A stretch of DNA of 48,804 bases from Lachnospiraceae bacterium UBA7054 (lineage in GTDB: Bacteria > Bacillota > Clostridia > Lachnospirales > Lachnospiraceae). The DNA is taken from positions 1 through 48,804 of the forward strand of contig DLAF01000018.1 of the NCBI GenBank assembly GCA_002492725.1, read 5' to 3'. Numbering within the stretch: position 1 is the first letter of the stretch; the number at the start of each line of letters is the position of its first letter. Below are positions 16,665-25,370 of the stretch, in pieces. The translations under genes were made by a program, and so were the position numbers. The notes beneath the pieces are model-generated. The model was not told the origin of the DNA. It ran no database searches and worked only from the letters and a program-made list of their open reading frames with translations.

Positions 16665-17054
16665 ATGGGAGTGATGGTGGTGACGGGAGCAAGTTGTCAA
16701 TGTTCCTTCGGAACGATTCCCTGCATTTTGCAGGTAACGTCGCAGTTAAGCTGCATGGCGGACGGCAAGCCGGTCGCCACGATACAGGATGGGCAGCCGG
16801 GCGTCAATCTGAGCGGGTTTGGTATGTGCACGTCGTTAGCCAATCCGACGGTGGCTGCGGCCACGGCGGCGGCTCTTGGCGTGCTGACCCCGCAGCCCTG
16901 CAACCCGGTTCCTGCGGGAACGTGGATCGCAGCCGGCCCCAAAGTGCTGGTGGGTGGGAGCCCCTGCCTGACAAGCGATGCAGTCCTTATTTGCGGTATG
17001 GGCGCAGGGACCATCCGTGTGGTGATGCCCGGGCAGAATAAAGCGATTGTGTAG
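16665..17054 (+). CDS. DUF4280 PAAR-like spike tip protein
   Basis: 129 residues. The sequence MGVMVVTGASCQCSFGTIPC, a Gly/Pro-rich beta pattern with repeated Cys, and the GPKVLVGGSPCLTSDAVLIC ending are typical of DUF4280 (PAAR-like) proteins. These sharpen the spike of type VI and related contractile systems and can carry effectors. The length fits a stand-alone tip with no fused toxin. ATG at 16665 has GGAGG at 16653-16657; the longer frame begins inside the preceding gene and is not supported. It sits apart from the spike gene (25357) but in the same operon, before the sheath. Confidence 0.85.
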   Translation: MGVMVVTGASCQCSFGTIPCILQVTSQLSCMADGKPVATIQDGQPGVNLSGFGMCTSLANPTVAAATAAALGVLTPQPCNPVPAGTWIAAGPKVLVGGSPCLTSDAVLICGMGAGTIRVVMPGQNKAIV

Positions 17055-17098
17055 TGTAAGTGTATTAAGGCAATTCGTAAAAAGAGAGGAGAAGAATT

Positions 17099-18802
17099 AT
17101 GGCACAGTATTTTTCACCGGGAGTTTATGTAGAGGAATACGATAACTCCCCAAGACCTATGGAAGGAGTCGGAACATCCGTTGCAGGCTTTGTCGGCTTT
17201 GCGGAAAAAGGGCCCACGGAAGGCGGGCTTTCCATCGTTACAAGTTATCGGGAATTTGTCCGTCAGTTTGGCAGACCTTTGAGCGAGTTTGAATACGGGG
17301 AGTATCGGTATCTCGCTCCGGCAGTGGAACAGTTTTTTGTAAACGGCGGCGGCAGCTGTTATGTGTCGCGCGTAAGCGTTTCGGACGCAAAGGCGGCTTT
17401 TGCAAAGCGGGGGTTCTTGCGCGTGGAGGCGGCAAACGCAGGCAAGTGGGGGAATAAGATACAGATTACCCTCACAAGCGTCATAAGACGCAGGATGCAG
17501 ATGGTGGGTAAGAATGGCGGCGCGTATGTGGCGAAACAGGTGGATGGCTTCCGCGAAGGCGATCTGGTCGTCTGCGGCGGAGAGTACAACCGAATCAAGT
17601 CTATTGTTGACAATACTGTCATTTTTGAACAGGATTTTACGGCGGATATCGTGGATACCGCACTGATCCCGTCAACGCAGGTATATCTGGCGGAGACCGA
17701 CATCTGCGTAAGCTGCGGGGAGGAGGCAGAGAATTACAGAGGGGTGAGCTTTAACACAGCAAATCCGAATTACATCTCTTTTCGCATGGCAGGCAGCGAA
17801 TTGGTAAAGGTCACGGCAGAGCCGGACGGGAAGATCGGCAATCCCGTGGAAGCGATTCTGGGCGAGGGTATCACGGACGGCATGTTCATGCTGGAGGACG
17901 GGCAGGACGGCAGTATCGGCAAGGCGACTGCCGGTACCTTTATCGGAGAGGATAACGGGCCGGGCAAAAGGACGGGGCTGGAGGCGTTTGTGGAAGTTTC
18001 CAACGTCAACATGCTGGCCGTGCCGGGAATCACGATCCCGGAGGTGGTCGTGGCTATGGTGGGGCAGTGCGAAAACCTGAAAAACCGTTTTGCCATCATT
18101 GATATGCCAAAGGACAGCCACAAGGTAAAGGAGTTACTGCAATACCGGGAAATGATCGATTCCACCTATGCGGCGATGTATCATCCCTGGCTGCAGATAT
18201 TTGACCGCTCGGCCAACAAGACGGACTTCGTGCCGCCCTCAGGAGCGGTGGCCGGCGTTTACGCGCGCACGGACAATACCAGGGGCGTCCATAAGGCGCC
18301 TGCGAACGAAACGGTATTTGCCACCGGACTCAGCGTGAACTATACAAAGAGTGAGCAGGATTTTTTGAATCCCGCAGGCGTCAACCTGATCCGCGCATTG
18401 CCCGGACAGGGCATCCGCGTGTGGGGCGCCCGCACGGCCTCCTCCAATGCAAACTTTAAGTATGTCAATGTGCGCAGGCTCTTTATCTATGTGGAAGAGA
18501 GCATCAAGGCAAACACGAACTGGGTGGTGTTTGAGCCCAATGACGAATCCCTGTGGGATCGCGTGGGTGTGACCATCAGAAGCTTTTTGGATGATATGTG
18601 GAGAAACGGGATGCTGGCAGGCGGGACGGCGTCGGAGGCGTATTTTGTGGAGATCGGGCCTTCTACGATGAGCAGGGACGATATCGCAAACGGACGTCTG
18701 ATCTGTAATATCGGCATTGCACCGTCCAGACCGGCGGAGTTTGTGGTCTTTCGCGTGACGCAGTTTACCGCGGGCGCATCCGAATCTGCCGGCGGAGAGT
18801 AA
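17099..18802 (+). CDS. Contractile tail sheath protein
   Basis: 567 residues. The N-terminus (SPGVYVEEYDNSPRPMEGVG, then TSVAGFVGFAEKGPTEG) is the classic entry of contractile sheath proteins, followed by FVRQFGRPL and AVEQFFVNGGGSCYVSRV. A C-terminal subdomain has GIRVWGARTAS, NVRRLFIYVEESIK and EFVVFRVTQF, the strand that interlocks sheath subunits. The middle third (about 110-320) is a variable inserted domain. It forms the contracting outer cylinder around the tube encoded next. Strong AGAGGAG precedes the ATG. Confidence 0.96.
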   Translation: MAQYFSPGVYVEEYDNSPRPMEGVGTSVAGFVGFAEKGPTEGGLSIVTSYREFVRQFGRPLSEFEYGEYRYLAPAVEQFFVNGGGSCYVSRVSVSDAKAAFAKRGFLRVEAANAGKWGNKIQITLTSVIRRRMQMVGKNGGAYVAKQVDGFREGDLVVCGGEYNRIKSIVDNTVIFEQDFTADIVDTALIPSTQVYLAETDICVSCGEEAENYRGVSFNTANPNYISFRMAGSELVKVTAEPDGKIGNPVEAILGEGITDGMFMLEDGQDGSIGKATAGTFIGEDNGPGKRTGLEAFVEVSNVNMLAVPGITIPEVVVAMVGQCENLKNRFAIIDMPKDSHKVKELLQYREMIDSTYAAMYHPWLQIFDRSANKTDFVPPSGAVAGVYARTDNTRGVHKAPANETVFATGLSVNYTKSEQDFLNPAGVNLIRALPGQGIRVWGARTASSNANFKYVNVRRLFIYVEESIKANTNWVVFEPNDESLWDRVGVTIRSFLDDMWRNGMLAGGTASEAYFVEIGPSTMSRDDIANGRLICNIGIAPSRPAEFVVFRVTQFTAGASESAGGE

Positions 18803-18879
18803 TAGACAGATCAAAATGAGAACAGGGCCTCCGGGCAGCAGGCGGAGGCACAGGAGAGACAGAAAGGAGACTGTAACCT

Positions 18880-19398
18880 ATGGCAGCAACAGAAATGGCA
18901 AATTCCATGGGACATGATTATCCGTGGACAAAAATGAATTTTTTGGTGACCGTGGACACCTTAAACGCTACGGCGGCTTTCAGCGAGGCGAGCGGAATGG
19001 AGGCGACCATTGATGTGATTGAGTTTCGCCAGGGAAATTCGGGAAGCTTTTCTCCCGTCAAGGTGCCCGGGCTTGTCAAACACGGCAATGTGACGCTGAA
19101 ATACGGGTATACCGCTTCCAACCAATTCAGGAACTGGGCGATGGCGTGTACCGCGGATACCAGGGGGGAGGCGATGCCCCGTTATGATGTGAGGATCGAG
19201 CTGCTGGATACATCGGCCGGCATGAGTAACGGCAATACGACGGCAAACGGTTCCGCAATCAACCAGTATCTTCTGCGGGACGCGTGGATTTGTAAATATA
19301 CGGCGCCCGATATGAACGCGCTCCAGAGTGAGATCGCAATCGAGACGGTGGAGATTGCCTTTGAACGGCTGGAACTGCCGGGAGCCGGAGGAAAATAA
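18880..19398 (+). CDS. Tail tube protein (gp19-like)
   Basis: 172 residues, the usual length for the family. MGHDYPWTKMNFLVTVD, AAFSEASGMEATIDVIEF and KHGNVTLKYGYT match the inner-tube (T4 gp19/Hcp-like) pattern of contractile injection systems; the end (IETVEIAFERLEL) is the conserved closing strand. It polymerises into the inner tube expelled when the sheath contracts. AAAGGAGA lies nine bases before the ATG. It follows the sheath gene directly, as in most such loci. Confidence 0.93.
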   Translation: MAATEMANSMGHDYPWTKMNFLVTVDTLNATAAFSEASGMEATIDVIEFRQGNSGSFSPVKVPGLVKHGNVTLKYGYTASNQFRNWAMACTADTRGEAMPRYDVRIELLDTSAGMSNGNTTANGSAINQYLLRDAWICKYTAPDMNALQSEIAIETVEIAFERLELPGAGGK

Positions 19399-19430
19399 GA
19401 AAGAAAAAAAGCTAAGGAGAGGGATAGCAG

Positions 19431-19793
19431 ATGCAGACAGAATATGAATTTACGCTGCCCAAGGGCTTTCTGGATGAGAACGGCGTGCTTCACAGGAAGG
19501 GGAAGATGCGCCTTGCCACGGCGGAGGATGAGATCAGCGCCACGAGGGACCCCAGGGTTTTGAGCAATCCTTCGTACCTGGCGGTTGCGCTTTTAAGCAG
19601 GGTGATCACGGAGCTGGAAGACTACAACATGATCACGGGCACGACGATTGGGCGCTTTTTTACGGCAGATCTGGCGTTTTTACAGGATATGTACCAGAAG
19701 ATCAACGATGTGGAGCCGCCGGTCATGAAAGCGGTGTGCCCAAAATGCGGGGAAAAGATTGAGGTGCCCGTAAATTTTACGGTGGAGGGTTAA
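19431..19793 (+). CDS. Tail-assembly-chaperone-like protein (gpG position)
   Basis: 120 residues. EYEFTLPKGFLDENGVLHRKGKMRLATAEDE, and then NPSYLAVALLSRVITEL, match a small protein found after the tube gene in contractile injection system loci and occupying the place of phage tail assembly chaperone gpG. It ends with CPKCGEK, a lone CxxC. Its last codons contain the heptamer A AAT TTT at 19772-19778 in the right phase for -1 slippage, allowing continuation into the next frame (see the following entry). It is probably cytoplasmic and needed for tube assembly rather than part of the particle. AAGGAGAGGG precedes the ATG. Confidence 0.8.
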   Translation: MQTEYEFTLPKGFLDENGVLHRKGKMRLATAEDEISATRDPRVLSNPSYLAVALLSRVITELEDYNMITGTTIGRFFTADLAFLQDMYQKINDVEPPVMKAVCPKCGEKIEVPVNFTVEG

Positions 19794-19966
19794 CGCTCTA
19801 TCCGGAGCAGTCCCTGTATCAGGAAATGTCCTTCATTGCCTATTATTTTCATTGGCCGGGCGATGAGGTGATGCGGCTTGATCACAGGAGCCGGAGAAGG
19901 TGGTGCCGGGAAATCTCGGACATCCACAGGAAAGTGAATCCCTCGAAAGAAGAACGCGGCAGATAA
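19778..19966 (+). CDS. DUF6760-like extension, probably made by -1 frameshift
   Basis: A short reading frame, -1 relative to the preceding gene, encoding about 62 residues up to TAA at 19964-19966. The sequence LYPEQSLYQEMSFIAYYFHW, then RLDHRSRRRW, is the recognisable pattern of small DUF6760-type injectisome proteins. No ATG, GTG or TTG lies before the conserved part: the frame is open only from 19763, and the first ATG (19826) would delete the conserved start. Slippage on A AAT TTT (19772-19778) would give a 178-residue fusion, like phage gpG/gpGT. An alternative is initiation at an unusual codon or at ATG 19826. Confidence 0.65.
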   Translation, partial: YGGGLTLYPEQSLYQEMSFIAYYFHWPGDEVMRLDHRSRRRWCREISDIHRKVNPSKEERGR

Positions 19967-19982
19967 AAAGGAGGAGCAGAGC

Positions 19983-20459
19983 ATGGCAAATTATTTTATC
20001 TATAACCAGGGTACGGCCGTGATGCCGGCCTATTCCTTTATTCTCCGCGTGGAAGCGGCAATCGATGTTCCCTGCAGGGCGGTCAAAAATCTCAGGCAGG
20101 AAAACGAATTTGAATATATTCAGGAGGGCGGTTTAAACGATTATGTACATATGAAGCGAAAGCCCGTATCCAAGCCCTTTTCCTTTCAGGTGGAGCGCTA
20201 TGCGGGGATTGATTATGTGGACCCGCTGACGCTGGGGACACAACTGTCCCTGCCAATCCTGCTCTTTGTTTACGACAGGCCCGATCAGGTAGTTAATGTG
20301 CACAGGGCATATACCTTTATGGGATGTGTGGTGACTGCCAAGGATTACGGGGAGCTTGACGCGGAAAAAAGCGGCCTTTTGGTGGAGACGACCACGATCG
20401 CGTTTCAGGAAATGCTCTGTGTGGACACGCCCTGGAATGCATATTCCAATCATATGTAG
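19983..20459 (+). CDS. Second tube-type protein (tube initiator-like)
   Basis: 158 residues. NYFIYNQGTAVMPAYSFILRVEAAIDVPCRAV, then KRKPVSKPFSFQVERYAG and a closing FQEML strand, fit the gp19-like tube fold in a shorter form. Contractile injection systems usually encode a second or third tube-type protein that begins the tube on the baseplate hub, and this gene's place after the chaperone pair suits that. It has low similarity by eye to the first tube protein. AGGAGG lies eight bases upstream of the ATG. Confidence 0.75.
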   Translation: MANYFIYNQGTAVMPAYSFILRVEAAIDVPCRAVKNLRQENEFEYIQEGGLNDYVHMKRKPVSKPFSFQVERYAGIDYVDPLTLGTQLSLPILLFVYDRPDQVVNVHRAYTFMGCVVTAKDYGELDAEKSGLLVETTTIAFQEMLCVDTPWNAYSNHM

Positions 20460-20510
20460 CGGGGAAGGGGCAGCAAAAAGAGCAGACAGACAAGTGGAGA
20501 GGAACGTTTC

Positions 20511-22601
20511 ATGTTGACCATGGGGAAACCGATACAGCTAAAATGTGAGAGACCGATGGGGATGCCGGATGAGATGTTTGGCGAACGGATTTACGGAAAT
20601 CTTCGGCAGATGCAGGGGCATTTTACCCCTGTTGACATCCTGCATTTTTTGTCTGTACCGCCGGAAATCTATCTTGCGGATACGGGGATGACCATGTTGG
20701 TCAATCAAAGAAACGGTGCGGAAATCAAAAATCTGGAGCTGTCATTAGTCAACAACGTCCTAAACCGCATTCTCGTATCCGGGCACATGATGTTTACCTA
20801 TCAGGATCGGGTTTTTGTGGAGAATATTCTGAAAAAAATGGGCGTTGCGGATGTGCGGGAATGGATCGGACAGGTGCAGACGGTAAAGGAGGAGACCGAA
20901 GTGGTCAACGAACTTCTTTCGCTTTACAAAGCGGGGCAGGATACGATCCGTCAGATTTACGAATATCGCAGAGAACAGGCAGCACTGACAAAAGTACGGG
21001 AAGAGGGGGAGGAAACGGAAAAAGCGGAAGCGCTCTTTCGTTTTTCGACCGCAGTGCAAAATCGTCTGCAGACCACGGCCGTCTATCAGGAAGTTGGCAG
21101 TTATGCCGCCTTTCGTTTCGGGGACAGGACAATGATCGACCGCAGGGAGTTGTCTTTTGGAGAGCAGAATATCGCAGCTTCCTATCTTGCTTTAAACGAT
21201 TTTAGGAAACGGAGCTGGCAAAATGATCAGCATATGGTCTACTACCTGTCGGATCCCTATGAGGCATGGGAAATCAGCCATACGGACGAGACTTATGAGC
21301 AGATGGCAAAACACCTTGTACAGTCGGTTCTTTTGCAGGCGGTCAGTCAGCTTTTCCGCATCCGCTATGCGGATTTTTCACAGCACACAGGTTGGCGGCA
21401 TGAGTTTATGGATGCCCTCCATGTCTCCGTCCGCAATACCTTTCAAAGATGGAGCGGCCTTGCCGAAAGGATGTATTTGTCAAGGAGCGAAAAGGAAACA
21501 TATCGTCGGACAAAACAGTATTTGGAACGACGGGAAATCAAGGCCCTGAAAAATCTGTTTGAGAAAAGTAAGGAGCTGATGCTTACCACGCCGCAGGAAA
21601 TGGAAGTGCTGCAGACAGCGCTTCCCGATCAGACAACGGCAGCTGCAGCTTATCGGCAAAATACAGACGGGCGAAGCGTGCGGCAGGAAAAAGAGCAGCC
21701 GCCGGATCCGATACCGCAGGAAGCGGCAGAGCACTATGTGGAGCGGATGGAAGAGATCAAAGAATGGCTGGAGCGTATCGATCGACAGAACTTAGAGCGG
21801 ATGGAGCGGCTGGCGGAATATGAGAGCAGAGTAGAAACCTCCGAAAAGCAGCAGATTCGTTTTGACAGGGCAAGGGCGGATGTACTTATGGCGCCTGATA
21901 ATCCGCAGCAGGGCATGACCATAGACAGGGCGTCTGCAAAGACCGGCGCATCGGAGGCACAGAGGGATAGCGGGAAGCTGCGGGAGATTCTGGAAGACGA
22001 GACGGTGCGGGTGCTTAAAACGGTTCGCGGTTATCAGAAAGATCCGGATCAGTATCCCAATGTGACGACCTTAGAAGGACAGGCCATGAATCTGTTTTTG
22101 CGGGATATTGCGGCGGCCGGGGAGAGGCAGACAACTATTTTAGAGGCAGGATCGGAAACAATCATTCATGATGGAAAGCTGCGCGTGCGGCAAAAGGAGA
22201 CGGAGTCGGCGAGGCCGTTTCAGGAAACGGTTTGGGATACGCCGCCCGCGGAGCGCGGACACGGGACGAAGGCGGCCGCTTTAGAGACGGAGCCTGCCGT
22301 GGAACTGCTTTACAGACAGAAGGAACAGACGGTAAACGAGGAGAAGCTGCGAGAATTGCTGCAGACCAGGTCAAGCGATAAACAGATACAAAACGCGGTC
22401 TTTCGGGAGTCGGTCAGTGAAAAGGAGCAGGTGGAAAAGATGGTTCATGCAAAGGTGAAAGAAATAGCGGGGAAGCAGGATGAAGAAATCGCGCGCCTGA
22501 TCAGTCAGAACGTCAAAAGGCAGCTCGATACGCTTTCCGAAAAAGTGTACGGAAACCTGGAGAAACGCATGGATGCCGAGCGGCGGCGCAGGGGGTTGTA
22601 A
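20511..22601 (+). CDS. Large helical protein in the tape-measure position
   Basis: 696 residues, family not recognised. The N-terminal 130 residues (PMGMPDEMFGERIYGNLRQM, LSVPPEIYLADTGMTMLVN) look globular. The rest is charged and mostly helical, with long coiled-coil stretches (AEHYVERMEEIKEWLERIDR) and a basic Arg-rich end. There is no membrane helix or signal peptide. In phage-tail-like loci the gene between the chaperone/tube genes and the CIS-tube/LysM-type protein normally encodes the tape measure; position and helicity fit, but the hydrophobic segment typical of tape measures is missing. It may instead be a baseplate or assembly scaffold. Its stop and the next start share one base (TAATG). 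Confidence 0.55.
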   Translation: MLTMGKPIQLKCERPMGMPDEMFGERIYGNLRQMQGHFTPVDILHFLSVPPEIYLADTGMTMLVNQRNGAEIKNLELSLVNNVLNRILVSGHMMFTYQDRVFVENILKKMGVADVREWIGQVQTVKEETEVVNELLSLYKAGQDTIRQIYEYRREQAALTKVREEGEETEKAEALFRFSTAVQNRLQTTAVYQEVGSYAAFRFGDRTMIDRRELSFGEQNIAASYLALNDFRKRSWQNDQHMVYYLSDPYEAWEISHTDETYEQMAKHLVQSVLLQAVSQLFRIRYADFSQHTGWRHEFMDALHVSVRNTFQRWSGLAERMYLSRSEKETYRRTKQYLERREIKALKNLFEKSKELMLTTPQEMEVLQTALPDQTTAAAAYRQNTDGRSVRQEKEQPPDPIPQEAAEHYVERMEEIKEWLERIDRQNLERMERLAEYESRVETSEKQQIRFDRARADVLMAPDNPQQGMTIDRASAKTGASEAQRDSGKLREILEDETVRVLKTVRGYQKDPDQYPNVTTLEGQAMNLFLRDIAAAGERQTTILEAGSETIIHDGKLRVRQKETESARPFQETVWDTPPAERGHGTKAAALETEPAVELLYRQKEQTVNEEKLRELLQTRSSDKQIQNAVFRESVSEKEQVEKMVHAKVKEIAGKQDEEIARLISQNVKRQLDTLSEKVYGNLEKRMDAERRRRGL

Positions 22602-24169
22602 TGATAACAAAGGCAGTGATGTATTTTTTTCCGCCAAGTGAACAGCCGGTTACCGTATCGAGCGCGGGTTCCAAGAAGAACCAGGCGAATATGGAAATTC
22701 CCGGTCAGGCGGCAGAAGCGCTTGGCAGTGCGCAGGGTGCGTTAACGGAAGAACAAGAACAGCTTGGGAAACTGGAAGAGAAGGTCAGAAGCGCGGCAAG
22801 TAAAATAGAAGATCCGATTGGCACGGCTAAGCCGGAACAGGCGAAAACGGAAGTTGACAGCGGCTTTGCGGTGACATTCCAATTCAATCCTGCGGCGCTT
22901 CGCATCAGCGCTTACGGCGGCGGCATGGCGCCGATCATGGTCTATCGTTCCATGGAGGGGGATGCAGGGGAAAAAGCGGAGGAAAACAGCGGCGGGCAGA
23001 TGGATTACGGACCGTTAAACGAGACTGTGACGGTGAGCTTTCGGGTGATATTTGATGCGGTGAAAAATGTACAGACATCTTACACGGTTCGCCCTGTGGT
23101 GGAAGGATTTCTGGCAGCTGTCAGGAACGGCAGCTCAAGAAGGGTTGTCTTTTTGTGGGGCGCAATGCTCTACGGCGGCTATCTGAACAATGTACAGTGC
23201 CGCTATACAATGTTTGATCAGAAGGGGGAGGCGGTGCGGGCCGAGGTTGATCTGTCTCTGGTAAGCAGCGCACATGAGGATTATGACGAGGTGAAGAGGT
23301 GGAGACTACGCTACGACGCTTATATGAGTCAAAAGAATTCGATCTTTACGCGGCAAAATGGCGGGCCAGGATCCGTGACCGATGAGATAACGGGGCAGGT
23401 GGAGAAAGCATACATCCTGTTTCATACGCAGTCTGAAAATCAGGAGCTGATAGAGCTGCGTAAGCAAAGGGAGCAGGCGAAAAAGGAAATGGAGGAGAGG
23501 GAACAGAAAGAGGGGGAAATCGGAAGGGAGAATGGCAGCGAGAGAATAGAGAGGGAGAGAAAGCAGAAAGAAGAGGAATTAAAGGAAGAGATGCAGCTGA
23601 AAACGGCAGCGTTTCACAGTCTTTCGGATATGACGGCAAAGATATCGGATGCGGCAAACAAAGTGACGGGGGAAGCGCCGAATCTTTCCGACCTGAAGCA
23701 GACGGTGGAGCAGGCGGGGTATTTCCCGGTCAGGGTCTGGTACAATCCTTCCTCCATCACCATGCACAGCCGGGGCGGAGAGATGGTGACACGAAGCGGC
23801 GGTTTTGGAGGAACGTCACAACCGGGGCAGTTTCAGAAAAATGCAATGCCCGCGGAGACAGTGCTTTCCATGGAGCTTATGTTTGACGGTTTTGTGGCGC
23901 CGATTTCAGAGCTTTTTGTGGCGGCCGTCGTGTCCGATTACAGCCGCCTGGTGTGCATGGTCTGGAACAGAATGGCGTTCTGGGGCGAACTTTGCGAGGC
24001 GGAAGTGGAATACATGATGTTTGACAAGAAGGGGAACCCGCTCCGCTCCAAGGTTTCGATCCGCATCCGTCAGGATGGAAAGTCAGCAGAGAACGGCGCA
24101 TACGAAAAAAACTGGCACAGGGCATACAAAAATTTGGAGAAAGAGGCAGAAAAGCTTCTTCGCATATGA
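22601..24169 (+). CDS. CIS tube/baseplate connector with duplicated domain
   Basis: 522 residues. Two copies of the CIS-tube (Pvc7-type N-terminal) domain are visible: residues about 88-240 (FAVTFQFNPAALRISAYGG, then VEGFLAAVRNGSSRRVVFLW, YTMFDQKGEAVRAEVDLSL) and about 374-500 (FPVRVWYNPSSITMHSRGG, then LVCMVWNRMAFWGELCEAEV, YMMFDKKGNPLRSKVSI). They are joined by a highly charged Glu/Lys/Arg linker at about 285-345. Family members usually have one such domain followed by LysM; no LysM is seen here. These proteins link the tube to the spike hub. The ATG overlaps the upstream stop. Confidence 0.8.
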   Translation: MITKAVMYFFPPSEQPVTVSSAGSKKNQANMEIPGQAAEALGSAQGALTEEQEQLGKLEEKVRSAASKIEDPIGTAKPEQAKTEVDSGFAVTFQFNPAALRISAYGGGMAPIMVYRSMEGDAGEKAEENSGGQMDYGPLNETVTVSFRVIFDAVKNVQTSYTVRPVVEGFLAAVRNGSSRRVVFLWGAMLYGGYLNNVQCRYTMFDQKGEAVRAEVDLSLVSSAHEDYDEVKRWRLRYDAYMSQKNSIFTRQNGGPGSVTDEITGQVEKAYILFHTQSENQELIELRKQREQAKKEMEEREQKEGEIGRENGSERIERERKQKEEELKEEMQLKTAAFHSLSDMTAKISDAANKVTGEAPNLSDLKQTVEQAGYFPVRVWYNPSSITMHSRGGEMVTRSGGFGGTSQPGQFQKNAMPAETVLSMELMFDGFVAPISELFVAAVVSDYSRLVCMVWNRMAFWGELCEAEVEYMMFDKKGNPLRSKVSIRIRQDGKSAENGAYEKNWHRAYKNLEKEAEKLLRI

Positions 24170-24200
24170 AATCAGACAGCAGACGGAGTGGAAAAACACG

Positions 24201-25370
24201 ATGGCAGCCTATGAATTTAACAAGCTCAAAAAAAAGTACAGAATGTTCCAGCAGCCCATAGCAGTTTTGCGGATGGCGGACAAGGATGTGGGAGGGAAGA
24301 ACGGATATCCCATATCCGATGTGGAAATCGATCTTACCTGCGGTTACGAGGCATCCGTGGCAGGATTTTCTCTTTACAATGTTTACAATAAGCAGACGGA
24401 CTGCTTTGAAGTGACGGATCGGTTAAAAAAATACATTGCTCTGGGCGCAAAAACGGAGATTGCTCTGGGATATGGGAGCTTTGCGGAACTTCTTTTTGTA
24501 GGCGTCGTTACGCGGGTAAGCTATCGTTACGATGCGGATGAGATTCCCTGTATCCGCGTCAGCGCCATGGATGTCAAGGGGGTCATGATGGCCGGCTCAT
24601 ACGCAAGGCAGCTGACAGCCGCAAGTTACTCGGAGGCAGTGAAGGAGATTTTGAAAAGAAGCGCTTACGCGGCGATGTTAAGTAACGGTATGATCAGGGG
24701 CATACAGGTGACGGACACACCGGATCAGAGCGTCCCCGTTCCTGCGGAGGGGGGTACGGTCACTGACCGCAGCGTGGAGATGGCGGCGGAGAGCGATTAC
24801 GAATTTGTTGTCAGGGCAGCCAGGCGCTACAATTATGAGTTTTATACAGAATGCGGGGTCGTGTTGTTCAGGAAGGCGAAGGCGGACAAGGGCATCCGCA
24901 TGGAAATAAGTCCGGAAAGCGGGCTGTACCATTTTGATATCTCCTATGACGTGACCGGGTTGGTCAACAAGGTGACGGTCCGGGCGACAGATGCAGGGAA
25001 AGCAAAGGTCATTTCCTCGAAGGCAAAGAATCAGGCGTCCCTGCCGGGCAAGGCGAAAGCTCTTTTAAAGGGCAGTGAGAAGGTTTATATCGACGCGTCG
25101 GCAGACTCTCCGGAGGAGACGGGATATCGGGCGGATGCCCTGATGGAAAATATCTCTTACCGATACGGTTCCCTGGAATGCGAGGTGCAGGGCCTGCCGG
25201 AATATCTGCCGGGGTATTTTGTGAAGGTATCCGGCATCGGCGGAAACGCGGACAATCAGTTCTACATCACCCGGGCGGTTCACAGGCTGTCAAAGGACGG
25301 AAGATATACCGTGAAACTGGAAGGCAGGGCCTGTGGTGAGAACGGAGGAAGCGCGGATGGGATTATATGA
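24201..25370 (+). CDS. Late control D / gp27-like hub protein
   Basis: 389 residues. The N-terminal beta domain (ISDVEIDLTCGYEASVAGFSLYNVY, LFVGVVTRVSYRY) and the characteristic YSEAVKEILKRSAYA, then AESDYEFVVRAARRYNYEFY block, are those of the phage late-control gpD / gp27-like hub family, which forms the ring under the spike. The ATG at 24201 is preceded by ACGGAGTGG; the frame continues upstream to 24021 inside the previous gene but that part has no family features. The 3' end overlaps the spike gene by 14 bases. Confidence 0.85.
   Translation: MAAYEFNKLKKKYRMFQQPIAVLRMADKDVGGKNGYPISDVEIDLTCGYEASVAGFSLYNVYNKQTDCFEVTDRLKKYIALGAKTEIALGYGSFAELLFVGVVTRVSYRYDADEIPCIRVSAMDVKGVMMAGSYARQLTAASYSEAVKEILKRSAYAAMLSNGMIRGIQVTDTPDQSVPVPAEGGTVTDRSVEMAAESDYEFVVRAARRYNYEFYTECGVVLFRKAKADKGIRMEISPESGLYHFDISYDVTGLVNKVTVRATDAGKAKVISSKAKNQASLPGKAKALLKGSEKVYIDASADSPEETGYRADALMENISYRYGSLECEVQGLPEYLPGYFVKVSGIGGNADNQFYITRAVHRLSKDGRYTVKLEGRACGENGGSADGII

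Noticed and set aside
22601..24169. LysM domain at the end of the tube-connector protein
   Set aside because: The second half matches the same domain as the first half rather than LysM.
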